Counted from the first letter of the stretch, positions 26,891 through 39,576 are shown. The stretch: 64,000 nt of DNA from Cupriavidus cauae (GCF_008632125.1 NZ_VWRN01000005.1:46829-110828), one strand, 5' to 3'. Translations and numbers: made by a program. The notes: generated from the letters alone by a model not told the origin.

Positions 26891-29571
26891 GCCGGCTGCC
26901 CGGATTCCTCGGCCAGCGCCTTGAGCCGGTACAGCGCGTCGAGCGCCTGCCGCGGCGTCATGCTGTCGGGGTCGAGATCGCGCATCGCCTCGCCGAGCGC
27001 ATCGTTGGCGGCGGCGATGGAAGCGGGGCCATTGTGGCGGCCATCGTCGCCGTCATCGTCCGCATCGGGCACGGTCGGCGCCGCGAACAGATCCAGCTGG
27101 GGCGTCGGCGTGGCGTCGGTCGATTGCTGCTCGAGCCAGGCCAGATGCTTGCGCGCCGCGCGGATGACCGGCTGCGGCACGCCCGCCAGTTGCGCGACCT
27201 GCAGGCCGTAGCTCTGGCTGGCCGGGCCGTCCTGCACGGCGTGCAGGAAGACGATGCCGTCGCCGTGCTCGACCGCGGACAGGTGCACGTTGGCCGCCTG
27301 CGGAAACTCCTGCGGCAGCTGCGTCAGCTCGAAATAGTGCGTGGCGAACAGCGTGTGGCTGCGGTTGTGCGCCAGCAGATGACGGGCGATCGCCCACGCC
27401 AGTGCCAGTCCGTCGAAGGTCGAGGTGCCGCGGCCGATCTCGTCCATCAGCACCAGGCTGTGCGGCGTCGCGTTGTGCAGGATGGCGGCCGCCTCGGTCA
27501 TCTCCACCATGAAGGTCGAGCGGCCGCCGGCCAGATCGTCGGCGGCGCCGATGCGCGTGAAGATCCGGTCGATCGGCCCGACGGTCGCGCGCCGCGCCGG
27601 CACGTAGGCCCCGACGCACGCCAGCAGCACGATCAGCGCGGTCTGCCGCATGAAGGTCGATTTACCGCCCATGTTCGGGCCGGTGATCAGCAGCAGCTTG
27701 CGGGCCTCGGTCAGGTGGCAGTCGTTGGCGATGAATGGCGTCGACTCCGCGGCCAGCTGGCCCTCGACCACCGGATGGCGGCCCTGCACGATGTCGATCA
27801 CGTTCTCGTCGACGCGCTCGGGGCACGACCAGTCCAGCGTGCGGGCGCGTTCGGCGAGGGCGGCCAGCACGTCCAGGCGCGACAGTGCCGCCGCGACCCG
27901 GCGCAGCTCGCCGATATGCGGCAACAGCAGTTGCAGCAGTGCTTCGTACAGCTGCTTCTCGCGCGCCAGCGCGCGGTCCTGCGCCGACAGCGCCTTGTCC
28001 TCGAAGGCCTTCAGCTCCGGCGTGATATAGCGCTCGGCATTCTTCAGCGTCTGGCGCCGGCGATAGTCGTCGGGCACCTTGTCGGCTTGCCCGTTGGTGA
28101 CTTCGATATAGAAGCCGTGCACGCGGTTGTATTCGACGCGCAGGTTGGCGATGCCGGTGCGCGTGCGCTCGCGCGCCTCCAGGTCGATCAGGAACTGGCC
28201 GCAGTTCTCCGAGATGTCGCGCAGCTCGTCGAGCGCGGCGTCGTAGCCGCGGGCGATCACGCCGCCATCGCGCACGGCTGTCGACGGCTCCGGCGCGATC
28301 GCGCGCGACAGCAGGTGCAGGCACTCCTGCGGCACCGCCAGCTCGGTCAGCGTCTGCGCCAGCAGCGGGGCGGTGTCGTCCGGCGCCACGCAGGCCTGCA
28401 CGTCCGGCAGCGCCGCGAGCGTATCCCTGAGGGACGACAGGTCGCGCGGACGCGCGCTCAGCAGCGCCAGCCGGGCGGTGATGCGCTCGACATCGGCGAG
28501 CCGGCGCAGGCGGGCGCGCAGCGTATCGAGATCCTGCGCCAGCAGCGCGCCGATGGCCTGCTGCCGCGCCTGCGGAATCGCGCGTTCGCGCAAGGGATGG
28601 TGGAGCCAATGGCGCAGCAGCCGGCTGCCCATTGCCGTGGCACAGGTATCGAGCAGCGAGAACAGCGTCGGCGATTCGCCGCCGCGCAGCGTCTCGGTCA
28701 GTTCGAGATTGCGGCGCGTGGCGGTGTCCAGGCCCACGAACTCGGTTTCATGCTCGACCGTGACGCCCTGCACATGGCGCAGCGATTGGCCCTGCGTGCT
28801 GGCCGCGTAGTTCAGCAGCGCGCCGGCCGCGCCGAGCGCCGCGCCCAGCGCGCGGCAGCCAAACGGATCGAGACTGGCGACGCCCAGTTGCTCGCGCAGG
28901 CGGCGCGCGCCGGCGTCCTGATCGAAGTGCCACTCGGGCAGCCGGGTACGCGCGCACGGATGCGCGGGCAGTTCGATGCCATCGGTGTGCAGCAACTCGG
29001 CGGGGCGGATGCGTTCGAGTTCGCGCGCCAGTTGCGCGGCCTCGCATTCCATCAGCCGCAGCTCGCCGCTGGCCAGGTTCAGCCAGGCCAGCCCGGTCTT
29101 GCTGACGCCGCGCCGCGTGGTCTGCTGGTGCACCGCCATCAGGAAGGTATCGGCCTTGTCGGGCAGCAGCGCCGCGTCGGTCAGCGTGCCGGGCGTGACG
29201 ATGCGGACGACCTTGCGCTCGACCGGTCCCTTGCTCGTGGCCGGATCGCCGATCTGCTCGCAGATCGCGACCGATTCGCCGAGCTTGACCAGCCGGGCCA
29301 GGTATTGATCGACCGAATGAAAGGGAATGCCGGCCATGCGGATCGGCACACCATTGGAGCTGCCGCGCGCGGTCAGCGTGATATCGAGCAGCCGCGCGGC
29401 CTTCTCGGCGTCGTCGTGGAACAGCTCGTAGAAATCGCCCATCCGGTAGAACAGCAGGGTGTCGGGATGGTCCGCCTTGATGCGCAAATATTGCGCCATC
29501 ATCGGCGTGTGTTTTTCCGTGGCACCAGCCGATGCGCTGGCGGCCGCGGTAGTTGGCAGGTCTTCGGACAT
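26887..29571 (-). CDS. mutS: DNA mismatch repair protein MutS
   Basis: 894 residues. The mismatch-binding motif is MGDFYELF near residue 50 (Phe-x-Glu), followed by connector, lever and clamp domains. The ATPase domain has Walker [10 protein letters not shown] (about 628-636), [20 protein letters not shown] and ATHYFELT. MutS recognises base mismatches and small loops and recruits MutL. AGAGGA precedes the ATG at 29571; the longer frame to 29658 is not conserved. A linker before the last helices ([13 protein letters not shown], then Asp-rich) is normal for betaproteobacteria. Confidence 0.98.
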   Translation of the reverse strand: MSEDLPTTAAASASAGATEKHTPMMAQYLRIKADHPDTLLFYRMGDFYELFHDDAEKAARLLDITLTARGSSNGVPIRMAGIPFHSVDQYLARLVKLGESVAICEQIGDPATSKGPVERKVVRIVTPGTLTDAALLPDKADTFLMAVHQQTTRRGVSKTGLAWLNLASGELRLMECEAAQLARELERIRPAELLHTDGIELPAHPCARTRLPEWHFDQDAGARRLREQLGVASLDPFGCRALGAALGAAGALLNYAASTQGQSLRHVQGVTVEHETEFVGLDTATRRNLELTETLRGGESPTLFSLLDTCATAMGSRLLRHWLHHPLRERAIPQARQQAIGALLAQDLDTLRARLRRLADVERITARLALLSARPRDLSSLRDTLAALPDVQACVAPDDTAPLLAQTLTELAVPQECLHLLSRAIAPEPSTAVRDGGVIARGYDAALDELRDISENCGQFLIDLEARERTRTGIANLRVEYNRVHGFYIEVTNGQADKVPDDYRRRQTLKNAERYITPELKAFEDKALSAQDRALAREKQLYEALLQLLLPHIGELRRVAAALSRLDVLAALAERARTLDWSCPERVDENVIDIVQGRHPVVEGQLAAESTPFIANDCHLTEARKLLLITGPNMGGKSTFMRQTALIVLLACVGAYVPARRATVGPIDRIFTRIGAADDLAGGRSTFMVEMTEAAAILHNATPHSLVLMDEIGRGTSTFDGLALAWAIARHLLAHNRSHTLFATHYFELTQLPQEFPQAANVHLSAVEHGDGIVFLHAVQDGPASQSYGLQVAQLAGVPQPVIRAARKHLAWLEQQSTDATPTPQLDLFAAPTVPDADDDGDDGRHNGPASIAAANDALGEAMRDLDPDSMTPRQALDALYRLKALAEESGQPA

Positions 29572-29745
29572 GCAATCCTCTCGGCGGGCCGCTGCGCATG
29601 GGCAGCGGCCGGGTTCGGAGCGTGCGCGAGGCCGTGGGCATCGGACGCAAACGCGCATTTTACTGCGCGTTGCGGCGGGGTACGGAGAGGAATTGGATGA
29701 AAAAGGGGGGAGGGCGCCGCGATGGGTTGGGCGCTTCCCCGCCCC

Positions 29746-30564
29746 TCAGGCCGCCGGGCCGCCGTTATCCAGCGAGTACGGCGTCAGCAGGCGCACCATC
29801 TGCGCGAAGGCCTTCGGGTTGCCGGCCAGCACCTCGCCCTGTTCGAGCTGGCGCGCTTCGCCCGCGTAGTTGCCGACCAGGCCGCCGGCTTCGGTGATCA
29901 GGAGCATGCCGGCCGCCATGTCCCAGGGCTTCAGGCCGGTCTCGAAGAAGCCGTCCAGGCGGCCGCAGGCGACATAGGCCAGGTCCAGCGCGGCGGCGCC
30001 CGGGCGGCGCAGGCCGGCGCAGCTGCGCGTCATCAGCGCGAACACTTCGACATAGGCCTCGAGGCCATCCAGATCGCGGAACGGGAAGCCGGTGCCGATC
30101 AGGCAGTCGGCCAGCTTGTCGCGGCGGCTGACACGGATGCGGCGGTTGTTCAGGAAGGCGCCGGCGCCCTTGGTGGCGGTAAACAGCTCGTCGCGGGTCG
30201 GGTCGTAGACCACCGCCTGCACCGGCGAACCCTTGTGCAGCTGGGCGATCGACACGCAGTACTGCGGGAAGCCATGGATGAAATTGGTGGTGCCGTCGAG
30301 CGGGTCGATGACCCAGGTGTACTCGTGGCCTTCCTCGTCCTCGCGCCAGGACTGGCCGGACTCTTCCGCTAGAATGCCGTGTTCCGGGTAGGCGGTGCGG
30401 ATGATCTCGATGATCGCGGCCTCGGCGGCGCGGTCGACCTCGGTGACGAAATCGTTGTGCTGCTTGCGGGAAACCCGCAGGAGATCCACGTCCATCGACG
30501 CGCGGTTGATGATGGAACCCGCCTTGCGAGCGGCCTTGATGGCGATATTGAGCATCGGATGCAT
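29746..30564 (-). CDS. suhB: Inositol monophosphatase family protein SuhB
   Basis: 272 residues. Metal-binding motifs are AEESG (Glu67/Glu68), [17 protein letters not shown] (Asp87, Asp90) and the later [18 protein letters not shown]. SuhB dephosphorylates inositol 1-phosphate and in E. coli also joins the rRNA antitermination complex. GGAGAG precedes the ATG at 30564; upstream in-frame codons lack family similarity. It is divergent from trmJ, a conserved arrangement in Burkholderiales, and precedes mutS on the minus strand by 174 bases. Confidence 0.95.
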   Translation of the reverse strand: MHPMLNIAIKAARKAGSIINRASMDVDLLRVSRKQHNDFVTEVDRAAEAAIIEIIRTAYPEHGILAEESGQSWREDEEGHEYTWVIDPLDGTTNFIHGFPQYCVSIAQLHKGSPVQAVVYDPTRDELFTATKGAGAFLNNRRIRVSRRDKLADCLIGTGFPFRDLDGLEAYVEVFALMTRSCAGLRRPGAAALDLAYVACGRLDGFFETGLKPWDMAAGMLLITEAGGLVGNYAGEARQLEQGEVLAGNPKAFAQMVRLLTPYSLDNGGPAA

Positions 30565-30760
30565 GAATCTCTCCAGCCGCCGAAAAGCGGGCAGCGCTGC
30601 GGACGGCATGGCGCGCGCGGCTCCCGGCGGACAACACAACGGATTGTAGAAGAACGGGCGCGTCGACCTTGTCTCCGCTGGCCGGCATCGAAGCCTTGGC
30701 CAGGGCGGCGGAGCGGCGCGCCAAATAAATTGGAACCCTGCATTGTATAGGAACCCGGCA

Positions 30761-31768
30761 ATGGACACGAGCGAGCACGCAAACGCAGCTCCAGGCGCGC
30801 CACAGACCGCCCTGGACGCCGCCTTTGCCCGCGTGCGCTTCGTGCTGGTCGAAACCAGCCATCCCGGCAACGTCGGCTCGGTGGCGCGCGCCATCAAGAC
30901 CATGGGCTTCGGCGCCCGGCCCGGCACGCTGGTGCTGGTGTCGCCGCGGGAGCCGGCGGTGCGCGAGCATCCGGAGGCCGTCGCGCTGGCCAGCGGTGCC
31001 GACGACGTGCTGCGCGCCGCGCGCGTGGTCGACGATCTGGAAACGGCGCTGGCGGGCGCCTCCTATACCGTCGCGATGACGGCGCGCCAGCGCGAGTTCG
31101 GGCCGCCGCGGCTGCTGCCGCGCGAGGCGACGGCGCGGGCGCGCGGGCATCTGCTGGCGGCCGCGGCCGGCTTCGGCTCGGCATCCACCGCCGAAGCCAC
31201 CCTGGAACGCACCCAGGGATCTACCCAGGGATCCACCCAGGGATCCACCCAGGAACCCACCGCGGAATTCAGCCCCGAAGCGGCCGATGTCGCCTTCGTC
31301 TTCGGCAACGAACGCTTCGGCTTGCCCAACGAGGCCGTCGACCGCTGCTCGGTGGTGACCCATATCCCCGCCAATCCCGCCTACGCCTCGTTGAATCTTG
31401 CCCAGGCCGTGCAGTTGATCGCCTACGAGATGCGGCTGGCGTTGCTGCAGGACCGCGCGGCGCCGCCGAGCGATATCGGCTATGCTGGGCAGGCCGCCAC
31501 GGCCGAGCAGATCGAGGCGATGTTCGCGCATCTGCAGCAGGGCCTGGAGGCGATCGGCTTTCTCGATCCGGCCCATCCGAAGAAGCTGATGCCGCGACTG
31601 CGCCGGCTGTTCGCGCGCAGCGGGCTGGAGCAGGAGGAGGTCAATCTGCTGCGCGGCATCGCCAAGCAGATGACGCTGGCCGGGCGCGGGCCGCGCAGCG
31701 GCGAACGCAGTGACGACCGCGGCGGTGTCGGCAGTGACCACCGCAGTGGCGACAGCATGGAGACATGA
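30761..31768 (+). CDS. trmJ: tRNA (cytidine/uridine-2'-O-)-methyltransferase TrmJ
   Basis: 335 residues. The N-terminal SPOUT domain has [32 protein letters not shown] and [18 protein letters not shown], the trefoil-knot S-adenosylmethionine site. TrmJ methylates the 2'-O of nucleotide 32 in tRNA anticodon loops. It is longer than the usual ~250 residues because of a Gln-Gly-Ser-Thr insertion (four 12-bp repeats) before the knot and a charged tail. AGGA is 8 bases before the ATG at 30761; the TTG at 30743 is less likely. cysE follows. Confidence 0.93.
   Translation: MDTSEHANAAPGAPQTALDAAFARVRFVLVETSHPGNVGSVARAIKTMGFGARPGTLVLVSPREPAVREHPEAVALASGADDVLRAARVVDDLETALAGASYTVAMTARQREFGPPRLLPREATARARGHLLAAAAGFGSASTAEATLERTQGSTQGSTQGSTQEPTAEFSPEAADVAFVFGNERFGLPNEAVDRCSVVTHIPANPAYASLNLAQAVQLIAYEMRLALLQDRAAPPSDIGYAGQAATAEQIEAMFAHLQQGLEAIGFLDPAHPKKLMPRLRRLFARSGLEQEEVNLLRGIAKQMTLAGRGPRSGERSDDRGGVGSDHRSGDSMET
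31211..31258. repeat. 12-bp in-frame repeat inside trmJ, 4 copies
   Basis: ACCCAGGGATCT, two ACCCAGGGATCC and ACCCAGGAACCC are consecutive and encode Thr-Gln-Gly-Ser three times then Thr-Gln-Glu-Pro. The insertion lies in a variable loop, so length changes should be tolerated. Confidence 0.92.
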
Positions 31769-32155
31769 CCTTGGCGCGAATTGCCGCCTGCTTCTGCTGC
31801 ATCGGTCCCTGGTGCATCGAACCCTGGCGCACCGAAGCGCTTCACGCACGTCGCGAGCGGGCCGGCCGTCCGTCGCTCGTGCGACGCGAGCGCGCCATCC
31901 GCACCGCTGCCCACGCTGCCCACGCCTTCCACCGCGAGCGATGTTGACGCCCGCGCCGCGCACGCCCGGGCTTCCCCCGCGCGTGTCGACGTAGCGGCGG
32001 GGCAGGTGCGGCGCCCGATGCCCATGACGGCATCAGGGTGCCAAATCTCTTACACTCCCTGCTTCCGTTTCCCCAGGGCCTTGCCCGGACACGACCCCGG
32101 CGGCATGCGCGCTCCGATGGCGCGCGGCACGGCGGGGCAATCGCACACGACCAAG
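31769..32155. other. Spacer between trmJ and cysE
   Basis: 387 bases without a supported gene. A TACACT box (32051-32056) may be part of a cysE promoter, but no matching -35 hexamer is visible. Nothing else is recognisable; open frames here are uninterrupted only because of high GC content. Confidence 0.5.
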
Positions 32156-32899
32156 ATGTTCTCTCGCCTCAAGGAAGATATCGACACCATCATGCAGCGC
32201 GACCCCGCCGCGCGCAGCCGGCTGGAGGTGCTGACGTGTTACCCGGGCCTGCATGCCGTGGTGTTTCATCGCTTCGCGCACGCCTGCTGGAATGCGGGGA
32301 TGCATTGGCTGGGCCGCTGGATCTCGCACTGGTCGCGCTTCCTGACCGGCATCGAGATCCACCCGGCCGTCAAGATGGGCCGGCGCGTGTTCATCGATCA
32401 CGGCATGGGCGTGGTGATCGGCGAGACCGCCGAGATCGGGGACGACTGCACGATCTATCAGGGCGTGACGCTCGGCGGCACCTCGCTGTACAAGGGCCAG
32501 AAGCGGCATCCGACGCTGGGCACCGGCGTGGTGGTCAGCGCCGGCGCCAAGGTGCTGGGCGGCTTCACCATCGGCGATGGCGCGCGCGTGGGCTCCAATG
32601 CCGTGGTGCTCAAGCCGGTGCCGCCGGGCGCCACCGCGGTGGGCGTGCCGGCCCGCATCATCCTGCCGGACGCGCCGACTTCGCAGCAGGGCGCGCGGCA
32701 GGAGTTCTCCGCTTACGGCATCACGCCGAATGCCGACGATCCGGTGTCGCTGGCGCTCAAGAGCCTGATCGACCATGCGGCCAGCCAGCAGGAAAAGCTC
32801 GAGGCGGTGCAGGCCGCATTGGACCGGCTCGGCGAGCATCTGGAGAACACGCCGAACGATCGCTTCGATGCCAGCGAACTGCGCAAGCTGATGAAGTAA
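32156..32899 (+). CDS. cysE: Serine O-acetyltransferase
   Basis: 247 residues, the short type. [20 protein letters not shown] is the conserved start. Left-handed beta-helix repeats follow, with active-site Asp81/His82 in [14 protein letters not shown] and [23 protein letters not shown]. It acetylates L-serine with acetyl-CoA as the first step of cysteine synthesis. The start is set by the family N-terminus; the frame is open upstream but unlike any CysE. It is the usual neighbour of trmJ. Confidence 0.96.
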   Translation: MFSRLKEDIDTIMQRDPAARSRLEVLTCYPGLHAVVFHRFAHACWNAGMHWLGRWISHWSRFLTGIEIHPAVKMGRRVFIDHGMGVVIGETAEIGDDCTIYQGVTLGGTSLYKGQKRHPTLGTGVVVSAGAKVLGGFTIGDGARVGSNAVVLKPVPPGATAVGVPARIILPDAPTSQQGARQEFSAYGITPNADDPVSLALKSLIDHAASQQEKLEAVQAALDRLGEHLENTPNDRFDASELRKLMK

Positions 32900-32961
32900 C
32901 GCGATGGCGTGAACGAGGAAGGGCGGAGGTGCGGCCGCGTGGGCCTTTGCCTGCGCCGCGA

Positions 32962-33744
32962 TCAATCGAGCTGCGGCAATTCGCGAAAGCCCTCGGCATC
33001 GAGCTGCAATGCCGCCGCGCGCGGATGCGGGCCATCGAGGTCCCAGTCGGTCAGCACCCAGCGCAGGCCATGCGGCTCGTCATGCCGGGCCGGCCGGTGC
33101 GTGTGTCCATGCACCATCGCCGCCGTGCCGCTGTCGCGCAGCAGCGCCGCGACCGCGGCCGGCGCGACATCGCCATAGTCGCGCGGCGGCCCGGGGCGCT
33201 GGCGGCCCGCCTCGCTGTCGCTGCGCAGCTTGCGCGCGATACCCAGGCGCCACGACAGTGGCAGCGCCAGGAACAGCCGCTGGATCCAGGATTTGCGCGT
33301 CCAGTGGCGGAAGCGCATATAGCGCGTGTCGTTTGTGCACAGCATGTCGCCATGGGTCAGCACCACGCGATGGCCCGCGCAATCGATCACGGTCGGATCG
33401 GGCAGCAGCGTCGCGCCGGCCTCGCGCGCAAAGCGCGGGCCGAGCAGGAAGTCGCGATTGCCGTGCATCAGATAGACCGGCACGCCACGCGCGGCCAGGC
33501 GCGCCAGCGCCGCGGCGACGGCGCGCGGAAACGGTGCCTCGCTTTCTTCGTCGCCGATCCAGAATTCGAAGAAGTCGCCGAGGATGAAGAGCGTGCGCGC
33601 CTGTTCGGCGGCGCGTTCGAGCACGCGTTCGAAGGCCGCCAGCGTGCGCGGCATCCCCGGGGTCAGATGCAGGTCGGAAATGAACCACGCCGGCGCTTCC
33701 ACCGCGAGGGTGGAGGCAGCCGGCGTGCTGGCGGCAGGGCTCAT
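32962..33744 (-). CDS. lpxH: UDP-2,3-diacylglucosamine diphosphatase
   Basis: 260 residues. A calcineurin-like metallophosphoesterase with all motifs: FISDLHL (Asp24, His26), ILGDFFEFWIGDE, LMHGNRDFLLG, LTHGDMLCT and MVHGHTHRPARH. It cleaves UDP-2,3-diacylglucosamine to lipid X in lipid A synthesis at the inner membrane. The first 17 residues are an Ala/Ser/Thr-rich extension. It lies downstream of ppiA-ppiB on the same strand, an order similar to E. coli ppiB-lpxH. Confidence 0.97.
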   Translation of the reverse strand: MSPAASTPAASTLAVEAPAWFISDLHLTPGMPRTLAAFERVLERAAEQARTLFILGDFFEFWIGDEESEAPFPRAVAAALARLAARGVPVYLMHGNRDFLLGPRFAREAGATLLPDPTVIDCAGHRVVLTHGDMLCTNDTRYMRFRHWTRKSWIQRLFLALPLSWRLGIARKLRSDSEAGRQRPGPPRDYGDVAPAAVAALLRDSGTAAMVHGHTHRPARHDEPHGLRWVLTDWDLDGPHPRAAALQLDAEGFRELPQLD

Positions 33745-33859
33745 CGATTGGGAACGATTTCCATGGGCGAGGGCATGCCGCCGTGATTGGCGCGGGCGCA
33801 GCGCACGCGTTGTGCCGCGTGCCGTGCCGCGCGCTGTGCCGAGTCAATCCAGTGCACGA

Positions 33860-34360
33860 TTACTCGAGCACCACCGCCTTCTCGATCACGACGTCCTCGA
33901 GCGGCACGTCCTGATGGAAGCCGGCGCTGCCGGTACGCACGCCCTTGATCTTGTCGACCACGTCGGTGCCTTCGACGACCTTGCCGAACACCGCGTAGCC
34001 GAAGCCCTGCGGCGTCGGCGAAGTGAAGTTCAGGAAGTCGTTGTCGACCACGTTGATGAAGAACTGCGCGGTGGCCGAGTGCGGCGCATTGGTGCGCGCC
34101 ATCGCCACGGTGTAGCGGTCGTTCTTCAGGCCGTTGCCGGCCTCGTTGTCGATCGGATCGTCGGTGGGCTTCTGCTTCATGCCCGGCTCGAAGCCGCCGC
34201 CCTGGATCATGAAGTTCTTGATGACGCGGTGGAAGATCGTGTTGTCGTAGTGACCCTTGCGGACATACGATAGGAAGTTCTCCACCGTCTTGGGCGCCTT
34301 GTCGGCGTCGAGTTCGATGACGATGGCGCCGTGATTCGTTTGGAGCTGGACCTTGGACAT
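33860..34360 (-). CDS. ppiB: Cytoplasmic peptidyl-prolyl cis-trans isomerase B (cyclophilin)
   Basis: 166 residues, a single cyclophilin domain without signal peptide. [27 protein letters not shown] and [14 protein letters not shown] are the active-site blocks. It speeds proline isomerisation in the cytoplasm. It starts 12 bases after the stop of the exported paralogue ppiA and precedes lpxH, so the three are probably one transcript. Confidence 0.96.
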   Translation of the reverse strand: MSKVQLQTNHGAIVIELDADKAPKTVENFLSYVRKGHYDNTIFHRVIKNFMIQGGGFEPGMKQKPTDDPIDNEAGNGLKNDRYTVAMARTNAPHSATAQFFINVVDNDFLNFTSPTPQGFGYAVFGKVVEGTDVVDKIKGVRTGSAGFHQDVPLEDVVIEKAVVLE

Positions 34361-34372
34361 GGCTTTCCTCTG

Positions 34373-34981
34373 TTACTTGACGATGGTGGCCGACTCGATG
34401 ACGATCGGCGTGGCTGGCACATTGCGCATGGGGCCGTAGGCGGTGGTAGGCGTCTTCTTGATGCGGTCGACGGTATCCATGCCTTCGACCACCTTGCCGA
34501 ATACGGCATAGCCGTTACCGTCCGGCTGCGGATAGTCGAGACTCGGATTATCTACCACATTGATGAAGAACTGCGCCGTGGCGGAGTTCGGATCGCCAGT
34601 GCGGGCCATGGCCACGGTGCCGGCCTTGTTCTTCAGGCCGTTCTGCGCCTCCAGCGGAATCGGCGCGCGCGTCGGCTTCTGCTTCATGTCGCGGTCGAAG
34701 CCGCCGCCCTGCACCATGAAGCCGTTGATCACCCGGTGGAAGATCGTGCCGCTGTAGAAGCCGCTGTTCACGTATTCCAGGAAGTTGGCGACGGTCTTCG
34801 GCGCGGCCTCGGGATAGACCTCGATGGTGAAGTTGCCGGCGCTGGTGGCAAAGCGCACGCGCTCCGCAGTCGTGGCGGGGGCGGAGGCCGGCGCCTGCGC
34901 GTGGGCCGCACCGTAGCTCAGGGTGCCGGCCATCAGCGCGGCCAGCATGGCGCCGAGGGCGCCGCGTCGGGTCAGGGACAT
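34373..34981 (-). CDS. ppiA: Periplasmic peptidyl-prolyl cis-trans isomerase A (cyclophilin)
   Basis: 202 residues. A signal peptide (LTRRGALGAMLAALMAGTLSYG, summarised: basic start, hydrophobic core about residues 9-22, AHAQA cleavage site) is followed by a full cyclophilin domain with [27 protein letters not shown] and [14 protein letters not shown]. It is the exported twin of the next gene. GGAG is 6 bases before the ATG at 34981. The TPR gene is 152 bases upstream. Confidence 0.95.
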   Translation of the reverse strand: MSLTRRGALGAMLAALMAGTLSYGAAHAQAPASAPATTAERVRFATSAGNFTIEVYPEAAPKTVANFLEYVNSGFYSGTIFHRVINGFMVQGGGFDRDMKQKPTRAPIPLEAQNGLKNKAGTVAMARTGDPNSATAQFFINVVDNPSLDYPQPDGNGYAVFGKVVEGMDTVDRIKKTPTTAYGPMRNVPATPIVIESATIVK

Positions 34982-35133
34982 GGGGATCTCCAGGGAGTGG
35001 GCGAGGGCGATCGGCGGATACCGGCGGTCGATGGACGCGCCGTCCCGGCAGTCGCCCCGCATGGATAACGATCACGCCCGCTCGCTACGCCTTGCACAGC
35101 GCAGGGCGCGAGCGGGGCAGTGCTGCGGACCGG

Positions 35134-35937
35134 TCAGTCCAGGTCTTCGCGATCCGGGCCGGGCGGCCGGGGCAGCGGCGGCGCCGCGACCGGTGCCTGG
35201 GGCTCGGCGGCGGGCTGGCGCGTACGCGGCTGCGGGCTGGCGGGCGGATTTGCCGACGTATTGGCCGGCGCCTTGGTGCCGACCGCGGCCAGGCCGCTGC
35301 GGGCGCGCGCATCGCCGGGATTGCGCTTGAGCGCTTCGGCGTAGGAGCGCTCGGCGAGCTTGCGATAGACGTCGCCCAGATTGGTATAGCCGATCGCAAA
35401 GCCGGGCTTGGCTTCGAGCGCCGCCAGCAGCTCGGCCTCGGCGCGCTTCAGATCGCCCCGGCGCGCATAGATCAGCGCCAGATTGTTGTGCGGCTCGGGC
35501 AGTTCGGGATATTCCTGTGCGATCTCGTGGAAGGCCTGCACCGCCTCGTCCTCGCGGCCGGCCTGCGACAGCGCCCACGCACGCTCGAAGCGGGCCTGCA
35601 CATTGCGCGGGTTGGCGGCGATCACGCGGTCGAAGCGTTCGATCGCCTCGGCATAGCGGCGCTGCTGCGCGGCCTTCTCGGCCTCGGCCATGCCCGGATC
35701 GCCGGAGGGCTGGAAGCCCTTCGCGCCGGCCGTGCCGCCGCCGGGAAAGCCGACGGATTGCGCCAGGGCCGGCGCAGCGGGCAGGGCGCACAGCAGCGCG
35801 GCGGCGCTCGCCACGGCGATGGCGCACGCGCGCACGCTGCGTACGGTGGCTGCGGCGGCGCGCCGCCGCACGGTCATGATGCCGGGCGTGACGTGATGCA
35901 TGGCGTCGGTCGCGACGTTGGGCAATGGCAAGCTCAT
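35134..35937 (-). CDS. Exported tetratricopeptide-repeat protein
   Basis: 267 residues. A long N-terminal region ends in a signal-like segment (VASAAALLCALPAAPALAQ). Four or five TPR units follow (YAEAIERFDRVIAANPRN, DEAVQAFHEIAQEYPELP, KRAEAELLAALEAKPGFA and a last partial unit), then a Pro/Ala/Arg-rich tail. It is probably a periplasmic scaffold; the partner is unknown. A TAGAAT -10 box and AAGGA upstream of 35937 favour this start; an ATG at 35877 is the alternative. It is divergent from cysS. Confidence 0.85.
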   Translation of the reverse strand: MSLPLPNVATDAMHHVTPGIMTVRRRAAAATVRSVRACAIAVASAAALLCALPAAPALAQSVGFPGGGTAGAKGFQPSGDPGMAEAEKAAQQRRYAEAIERFDRVIAANPRNVQARFERAWALSQAGREDEAVQAFHEIAQEYPELPEPHNNLALIYARRGDLKRAEAELLAALEAKPGFAIGYTNLGDVYRKLAERSYAEALKRNPGDARARSGLAAVGTKAPANTSANPPASPQPRTRQPAAEPQAPVAAPPLPRPPGPDREDLD

Positions 35938-35965
35938 GTAGGTGCGGTCCTTTATACTTCGCGGC

Positions 35966-35971
35966 ATTCTA
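35966..35971 (-). promoter_or_regulatory. -10 box TAGAAT for the TPR gene
   Basis: On the minus strand TAGAAT is 28 bases before the ATG at 35937, and AAGGA lies between. No good -35 hexamer is seen. Confidence 0.5.
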
Positions 35972-36176
35972 GCAAAGCGCGGCATCGACGCCGACGCGCG
36001 AAGGCTTCCGGTAAGATATGGCCTCGCTCGGCGAACCGATGTCCACGCCGCCGCGGCACTGGTCGAGACGCATCGCCCGGTCACGCTGTCCGGCAAGTCG
36101 ACCGATGCGCGGCCGGCCAGTCGGCACGGTCTCGCGCGCGGCAGGCGCCACGCATTCTCTTCGAACACCTCGTTTC

Positions 36177-37561
<1,385 letters not shown>

Positions 37562-37565
<4 letters not shown>

Positions 37566-38458
37566 ACGCTGCCGTGCGCAAGACGCCCGGCACGGCGGCC
37601 AAGGCCGCCAAGCCGGCGCGGCCCACCGGAGAGCCGGCCCTGAAGGTGACCAAGGCGGCCAAGGCGACCAAGGCAGCGAAGGTCGCCAAGGCGCCGGCCG
37701 CCGGCGGCGTGGCCGCGCCCAAGGCCCGCACCGTCACCAAGGCCGACGGCAAGCCGGTCCTGAAGACCGCGCGCGCCCCCAAGGCAACGCTGCCCGAGGC
37801 CGCGGCGATCCCGCTGCCGGTCGAGACGGTCGAGGGCGCCGTCCGTCCCGCCTACTGGGACGAGGCCTGCGCCGACCTGATGAAGCGCGACCGCATCCTG
37901 CGCAAGATGATCCCGACCTACGGGCCGGCCCATCTGATTTCGCGCGGCGATCCCTTCATCACGCTGGCCCGTTCGATCGTCGGCCAGCAGATCTCGGTCA
38001 AGGCCGCGCAATCGGTGTGGGACCGGCTGGCCGCCGCCTGCCCGAAGCTGACGCCGGCGCAGCTGCTGCGGGCCGGCGTCGACAAGCTGGCCGCCTGCGG
38101 CCTGTCGCGCCGCAAGGCCGAGTACATCGTCGATCTCGCCGAGCACTTCAAGGCGGGGCGGGTCCATGTCGACAAATGGGCCGAGATGGACGACGAGGCG
38201 GTCATCGCCGAGTTGACGCAGATCCGCGGCATCGGCCGCTGGACCGCCGAGATGTTCCTGATGTTCAACCTGATGCGGCCGAACGTGCTGCCGCTGGACG
38301 ACATCGGCCTGATCAACGCGATCTCGGCCAACTATTTCAGCGGCGAACCGGTCACGCGCAGCGAGGCGCGCGAGGTCGCCGCCAACTGGGAGCCATGGCG
38401 CACCGTGGCGACCTGGTACATGTGGCGCAGCCTTGATCCGCTGCCTGTCACTTACTAG
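37562..38458 (+). CDS. DNA-3-methyladenine glycosylase II (AlkA-like) with Lys/Ala-rich N-terminal tail
   Basis: 298 residues. The C-terminal ~210 residues form an HhH-GPD glycosylase: [16 protein letters not shown], the hairpin [18 protein letters not shown] and catalytic Asp in [12 protein letters not shown]. It would excise alkylated bases. The first ~85 residues are a Lys/Ala/Pro-rich tail with KAAK-type repeats, like histone H1-like proteins, which may bind DNA. A TTG start (37562) has GGAGG 5 bases upstream; an ATG at 37550 is the alternative. Either overlaps the cysS stop. Confidence 0.9.
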
Positions 38459-38604
38459 TCTGGCATTCGATAGCCGGGGCACGAAAGTGCTCCTTTCACC
38501 ATCTTCAGGCGGCGCATGCGGCGCATCCGGCGCGATTTCAGCGCCCGGAGCGCAAGGAAATTCCGGTAGAATGCGCCCCTTCACAGACAGGTACGTGTGA
38601 TTCA

Positions 38605-39576
38605 ATGAAAACCACCTTCCTGGATTTCGAACAGCCGATCGCCGAACTCGAGGCAAAAATCGAAGAACTGCGGTTCGTGCAGGACGACTCGGCCGTCGAC
38701 ATTTCCGAAGAGATTTCGCGGCTGGCCGGCAAGAGCCAGCAGCTGACCAAGGACATCTACGCCAACCTGACCCCGTGGCAGGTGGCCCAGATCGCGCGCC
38801 ATCCCCAGCGTCCCTACACGCTGGACTACGTGCGCGAGATCTTCACCGACTTCCACGAACTGCATGGCGACCGCGCCTTCGCCGACGATCTGTCGATCGT
38901 GGGCGGGCTGGCCCGCTTCAACGGCCAGGCCTGCATGGTGATCGGCCACCAGAAGGGCCGGGACACCAAGGAGCGCGCGCTGCGCAACTTCGGCATGTCC
39001 AAGCCCGAGGGCTATCGCAAGGCCAAGCGGCTGATGGAACTGGCCGACAAGTTCGGCCTGCCGATCTTCACCTTCGTCGATACGCCGGGCGCCTTCCCGG
39101 GCATCGACGCCGAGGAGCGCGGCCAGTCGGAGGCGATCGGCCACAACCTGTACGTGATGGCCGGCCTGAAGGTGCCCCTGATCGCCACCATCATCGGTGA
39201 GGGCGGTTCGGGTGGCGCGCTGGCGATCGCCGTGGGCGACGTGGTGCAGATGCTGCAATTCGCCACCTACGCGGTGATCTCGCCGGAAGGCTGCGCGTCG
39301 ATCCTGTGGAAGACCGCCGAGAAGGCGCCCGAGGCCGCCGAGGCGCTGGGCCTGACCGCGCATCGCCTGAAGGCGCTGGGCCTGATCGACAAGATCGTCA
39401 ACGAGCCGCTGGGCGGCGCGCACCGCGATCCGAAGGCCATGGCCGCGATGCTCAAGCGTTCGCTGGCCGAGTCGCTGCGCCAGTTCCAGGGCATCAGCGT
39501 CAAGGAACTGCAGGCGCGCCGCCACGAGCGCCTGATGGCCTATGGCAAGTTCAAGGAAACCGGCGCACAAGGCTGA
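38605..39576 (+). CDS. accA: Acetyl-CoA carboxylase carboxyltransferase subunit alpha
   Basis: 323 residues. [19 protein letters not shown] begins the helical N-terminus; [20 protein letters not shown] and [15 protein letters not shown] are crotonase-fold signatures. With AccD it transfers carboxyl from biotin-BCCP to acetyl-CoA, the committed step of fatty acid synthesis. A TAGAAT box (38567-38572) lies 32 bases before the ATG. It overlaps tilS by 35 bases, so the two are co-transcribed, as in E. coli. Confidence 0.98.
   Translation: MKTTFLDFEQPIAELEAKIEELRFVQDDSAVDISEEISRLAGKSQQLTKDIYANLTPWQVAQIARHPQRPYTLDYVREIFTDFHELHGDRAFADDLSIVGGLARFNGQACMVIGHQKGRDTKERALRNFGMSKPEGYRKAKRLMELADKFGLPIFTFVDTPGAFPGIDAEERGQSEAIGHNLYVMAGLKVPLIATIIGEGGSGGALAIAVGDVVQMLQFATYAVISPEGCASILWKTAEKAPEAAEALGLTAHRLKALGLIDKIVNEPLGGAHRDPKAMAAMLKRSLAESLRQFQGISVKELQARRHERLMAYGKFKETGAQG

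Noticed and set aside
26692..29700. A 1002-codon plus-strand open frame opposite mutS
   Set aside because: It mirrors mutS codons, has no domain, and begins inside another gene. It is a high-GC artefact.
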